Of a stretch of 64,000 nucleotides of DNA, positions 61,806 through 64,000 are shown in pieces (the stretch's first letter is position 1; each line of letters begins with the position of its first letter). The DNA comes from Sphingomonas sp. LT1P40 (GTDB lineage Bacteria; Pseudomonadota; Alphaproteobacteria; Sphingomonadales; Sphingomonadaceae), in contig NZ_JAXOJT010000001.1 in assembly GCF_036663835.1 (NCBI RefSeq), forward strand, positions 682,001 through 746,000. Reading direction: 5' to 3'. Made by a program: the position numbers and the translations under genes. The notes under the pieces are model-generated. The model saw only the letters and a program-made list of their open reading frames with translations. It did no database searches and was not told the DNA's origin.

Positions 61806-64000
61806 TGCGCGGTCTGTTCCTGACGATCGGCATTGCCTGTGCCCTCGGTTTTGCCGTACCCGCCGCCGCGCAGCAAAAGGCGGCCGATACGCTGATCGAT
61901 CGCGCCAAGGCGACGATGATGACCGAGCCGGCCGAAGCGTTGCGGCTGGCCACCGATGCGGAGCAGCGCGCGGCGGCGATTCCCGATGCGCCGACCCGCG
62001 CCACGGTGGCCGCGACCGCATTGTGGCTGCAAAGCGAGGCGCTGATCCGCTCACGCGATGCCAAGGCTGCGGCACCGCGCATAGCACGCGCGTTGAAACT
62101 GATCGGCGGAAATCCGGAACCCAGCAAATTGCGCGGCGACCTGTTGCTCGCCCGGGCCGGTGTCCAGCATGAGCAGAACCGCCCGGCCGAGGCGCTCGCG
62201 TCGTTGCAGGAAGCGTTCCAGATATTCGGACAGGTTGGCGAAAAGCGCAGCCAGTCGATCGCGCTGCAAACCATCGCCAACCTCTACACCGAGGCCAACG
62301 ATCTGGTCAGCGCGGACAAATATTTTAAACAGGCAGCCGAGATTTACGAGGGCGATCCGCGGCTGTTGCTGTTCCTGTACAATAATCGCGGCAATGTCCT
62401 GATCCGGCTGGAGCGCAATGCTGCGGCGTCGGCGCAATATCAACAGGCGCTGACGGTCGCGCGCAGCCTGCGCAGCGAATCGCTGTTGCCGCCGATCCTG
62501 ACCAATCTGGCGCGCTCGCTGGTGCTGGAACAGAAATATGATCCAGCGGACGCGCTCATCAGCGAAGCGCTGGCGATCGTGCGTCGGGGCAGCGCCGGCG
62601 GCGGCGCGGAGTCGCAGCTTCTGGCAATCTCCGCCGGCTCGGCACTCGCTCGCGGACGCCTTACCCAGGCGCGCTCGCTGATCGAGCGCAGCTTTGCCGG
62701 GGTCGATCTTGCCAATACACCGATCGCCTATCGGGACGCGCATCTGACGGCGTACAGCATCTATCGTGAGCTTGGCGAAGGGGCGAAAGCGCTTCCGCAT
62801 CTGGAGCGCGTGCGCAAGCTGGGCGACGATGCAGCACAGCTGGCGACATCGACCAACATGGCGCTGATGGCGGCGCGGTTCGACTTTGCGGGCCAGGAAT
62901 TGCGGATCGCCAATCTGAAGGCCGAAGAGCTGCGACGCTCAGCCGAGTTCCAACGCACGATCTTCATCGGGCTGGGCGGCGCGACGCTCATCATCATCAC
63001 GTTGCTGAGCATCGGCCTGTTCACGATCCGGCGCAGCCGCAATCAGGTGCGCGATGCCAATATCGAACTCAACCAGACCAACACCGCGCTCGAAAAAGCG
63101 CTGAAGGCGAAGACCGAATTCCTGGCGACGACCAGCCACGAAATCCGCACGCCGTTGAACGGCATCCTAGGGATGACGCAGATCATGCTGCGAGATCCCG
63201 CGATGCGCGATGAAACGCGCGACCGGCTGAGCATCGTCCATGGCGCGGGGATGACGATGCGCGCGCTGGTCGATGATATCCTCGACGTGGCGAAGATGGA
63301 GACCGGCAATCTGACGGTCGAAATGGCGGCCACCGACCTGCACGACACGTTGAAGGACGTGACGCGGATGTGGGACGAGCAGGCGCGCGGCAAGGGACTG
63401 GGCTTCACCCTCGACCTGAGTGCCGCGCCGCGCTGGGTCGAAACCGATGCCGGACGGTTGCGGCAGATGCTGTTCAACCTGCTGTCCAACGCGCTCAAAT
63501 TCACCGAGAGCGGGCAGGTCGGGGTCGCGGTCGACGGTGCGGACGGTCGTCTGCGCATCGCGGTTTCGGATTCCGGGATCGGCATTCCGGCGGACAAGCA
63601 TGACGAAATCTTCGAATCCTTCCGTCAGGTCGATGCCGGTACGACGCGCAAATTCGGTGGAACCGGGCTGGGTCTGGCGATCGTGCGCAACCTCGCAATC
63701 GCACTGGGCGGCGAGGTGTCGGTACGCAGCGTCGAAGGCGAGGGGACGACCTTTATCGTCGATCTGCCGCTGATCGAAGCGACCGCCCCTGCCGCTAGCG
63801 CGCCGGTTGAGGGCGTGGGCGAGTCGATCGTGGTGCTCGATCGCAACCCGATTGCGCGCGGCATGCTGCGCACATTGCTTGCACCGAAGTTCGACGATGT
63901 TCAGTTTGCCGCGTCGCCGGAAGAAGCGCTGGCCGCGATTTCGGAAGGACAGGCCTTTGTCCTGCTTGCCGAAGAAGCCACGCTGAAAGCGGCGGGCGAA
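61805..64000 (+). CDS. TPR-containing sensor histidine kinase, probably hybrid (3' end cut)
   Basis: 732 codons visible, running off the right edge. Signal peptide about 1-22 (ends PAAAQ); periplasmic tetratricopeptide repeats about 30-350 (RPAEALASLQEAFQIFGQVG, LYTEANDLVSADKYFKQA); membrane segment about 385-405; coiled linker; HisKA with TSHEIRTPLNG near 445; HATPase with NLLSNALKF, DSGIGIP and GGTGLGLAIV; then the beginning of a receiver-like domain (ESIVVLDRNPIARGMLRTLL) whose aspartate region cannot be confirmed before the edge. A 1-bp overlap with the EAL gene suggests joint control of c-di-GMP. Confidence 0.88.
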   Translation, partial: MRGLFLTIGIACALGFAVPAAAQQKAADTLIDRAKATMMTEPAEALRLATDAEQRAAAIPDAPTRATVAATALWLQSEALIRSRDAKAAAPRIARALKLIGGNPEPSKLRGDLLLARAGVQHEQNRPAEALASLQEAFQIFGQVGEKRSQSIALQTIANLYTEANDLVSADKYFKQAAEIYEGDPRLLLFLYNNRGNVLIRLERNAAASAQYQQALTVARSLRSESLLPPILTNLARSLVLEQKYDPADALISEALAIVRRGSAGGGAESQLLAISAGSALARGRLTQARSLIERSFAGVDLANTPIAYRDAHLTAYSIYRELGEGAKALPHLERVRKLGDDAAQLATSTNMALMAARFDFAGQELRIANLKAEELRRSAEFQRTIFIGLGGATLIIITLLSIGLFTIRRSRNQVRDANIELNQTNTALEKALKAKTEFLATTSHEIRTPLNGILGMTQIMLRDPAMRDETRDRLSIVHGAGMTMRALVDDILDVAKMETGNLTVEMAATDLHDTLKDVTRMWDEQARGKGLGFTLDLSAAPRWVETDAGRLRQMLFNLLSNALKFTESGQVGVAVDGADGRLRIAVSDSGIGIPADKHDEIFESFRQVDAGTTRKFGGTGLGLAIVRNLAIALGGEVSVRSVEGEGTTFIVDLPLIEATAPAASAPVEGVGESIVVLDRNPIARGMLRTLLAPKFDDVQFAASPEEALAAISEGQAFVLLAEEATLKAAGE

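Noticed and set aside
1..64000. CRISPR array, prophage or insertion sequence
   Set aside because: No regularly spaced repeats, no cas, integrase or transposase motifs were seen; the only anomalous DNA is the AT-rich gene at 40451-42688 and it lacks flanking repeats that I could detect.

Overview
The window is GC-rich, densely coding DNA that looks like a chromosome segment of a sphingomonad alphaproteobacterium (Sphingomonas or a close relative). This is inferred from many 4-bp ATGA/GTGA gene overlaps, frequent GTG/TTG starts, the five-step histidine pathway with hutF, a DUF6356 gene, a split type II secretion locus and a CtrA-type TTAA-N7-TTAA site. I see no rRNA, CRISPR array, transposase or phage genes. 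One tRNA-Pro(CGG) with an encoded CCA is present.

Layout: (1) 1-7045: a MoxR ATPase (cut by the left edge) with DUF4350 and DUF4129 membrane partners, facing an operon of an exported lipoprotein amidohydrolase, a degenerate amidohydrolase partner and a TetR regulator, then a small lipoprotein and a membrane protein. (2) 7101-9590: a Tat-exported PhoX-type phosphatase. (3) 9753-23557: a type II secretion system in several divergent blocks: gspD-C-I-H-G, gspL-M-E-F, gspN, gspJ-K. It also has an extra three-gene block resembling short GspL/GspM/GspC proteins, a PBP-activator-like periplasmic protein coupled to gspJ-K, and a toxin-antitoxin pair whose toxin gene is frameshifted. (4) 23743-24538: a MerC-like protein behind a Zur/Fur-like palindrome, a doubtful small gene, and a 32-bp inverted repeat. 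(5) 24570-33417: histidine utilisation hutU-G-H-I and hutF-C around a perfect 14-bp palindrome that is probably the HutC operator, followed by small proteins and an FAD protein. (6) 33453-40437: transglutaminase, degenerate RBBP9-like hydrolase, tRNA-Pro, ferredoxin-NADP reductase, pnuC with an NadR-like kinase, a beta-propeller protein, a CsgG-like protein and a histidine phosphatase.

(7) 40451-42688: an AT-rich 745-aa helical-repeat protein inserted just before lepA, the clearest candidate for transferred DNA. (8) 44514-52847: a signalling block with a membrane GGDEF-EAL protein, a periplasmic cupredoxin-like protein, a DUF3034 protein, an exported group I truncated haemoglobin, a REC-GGDEF-EAL response regulator and a CHASE4-type histidine kinase. 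I read it as an envelope redox or gas-sensing module feeding cyclic-di-GMP; that is inference. (9) 53561-54709: a protein with about seven membrane segments fused to a complete SET methyltransferase domain, the most unusual gene architecture here. (10) 54797-59992: sulfate activation (cysD, cysNC, cysQ) and UDP-glucose dehydrogenase. (11) 59993-64000: a short structured transcription unit with a tiny ORF and its own terminator, a CtrA-type site, an EAL protein with a ruined GGDEF motif, and a TPR-containing histidine kinase cut by the right edge.

The best candidates for undescribed biology are the membrane-SET protein, the globin/cupredoxin/DUF3034/c-di-GMP module, the duplicated L/M/C-like block in the secretion locus, the AT-rich orphan and the small unit at 60084-60261. 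All functional statements come from reading motifs by eye; no database search was run.
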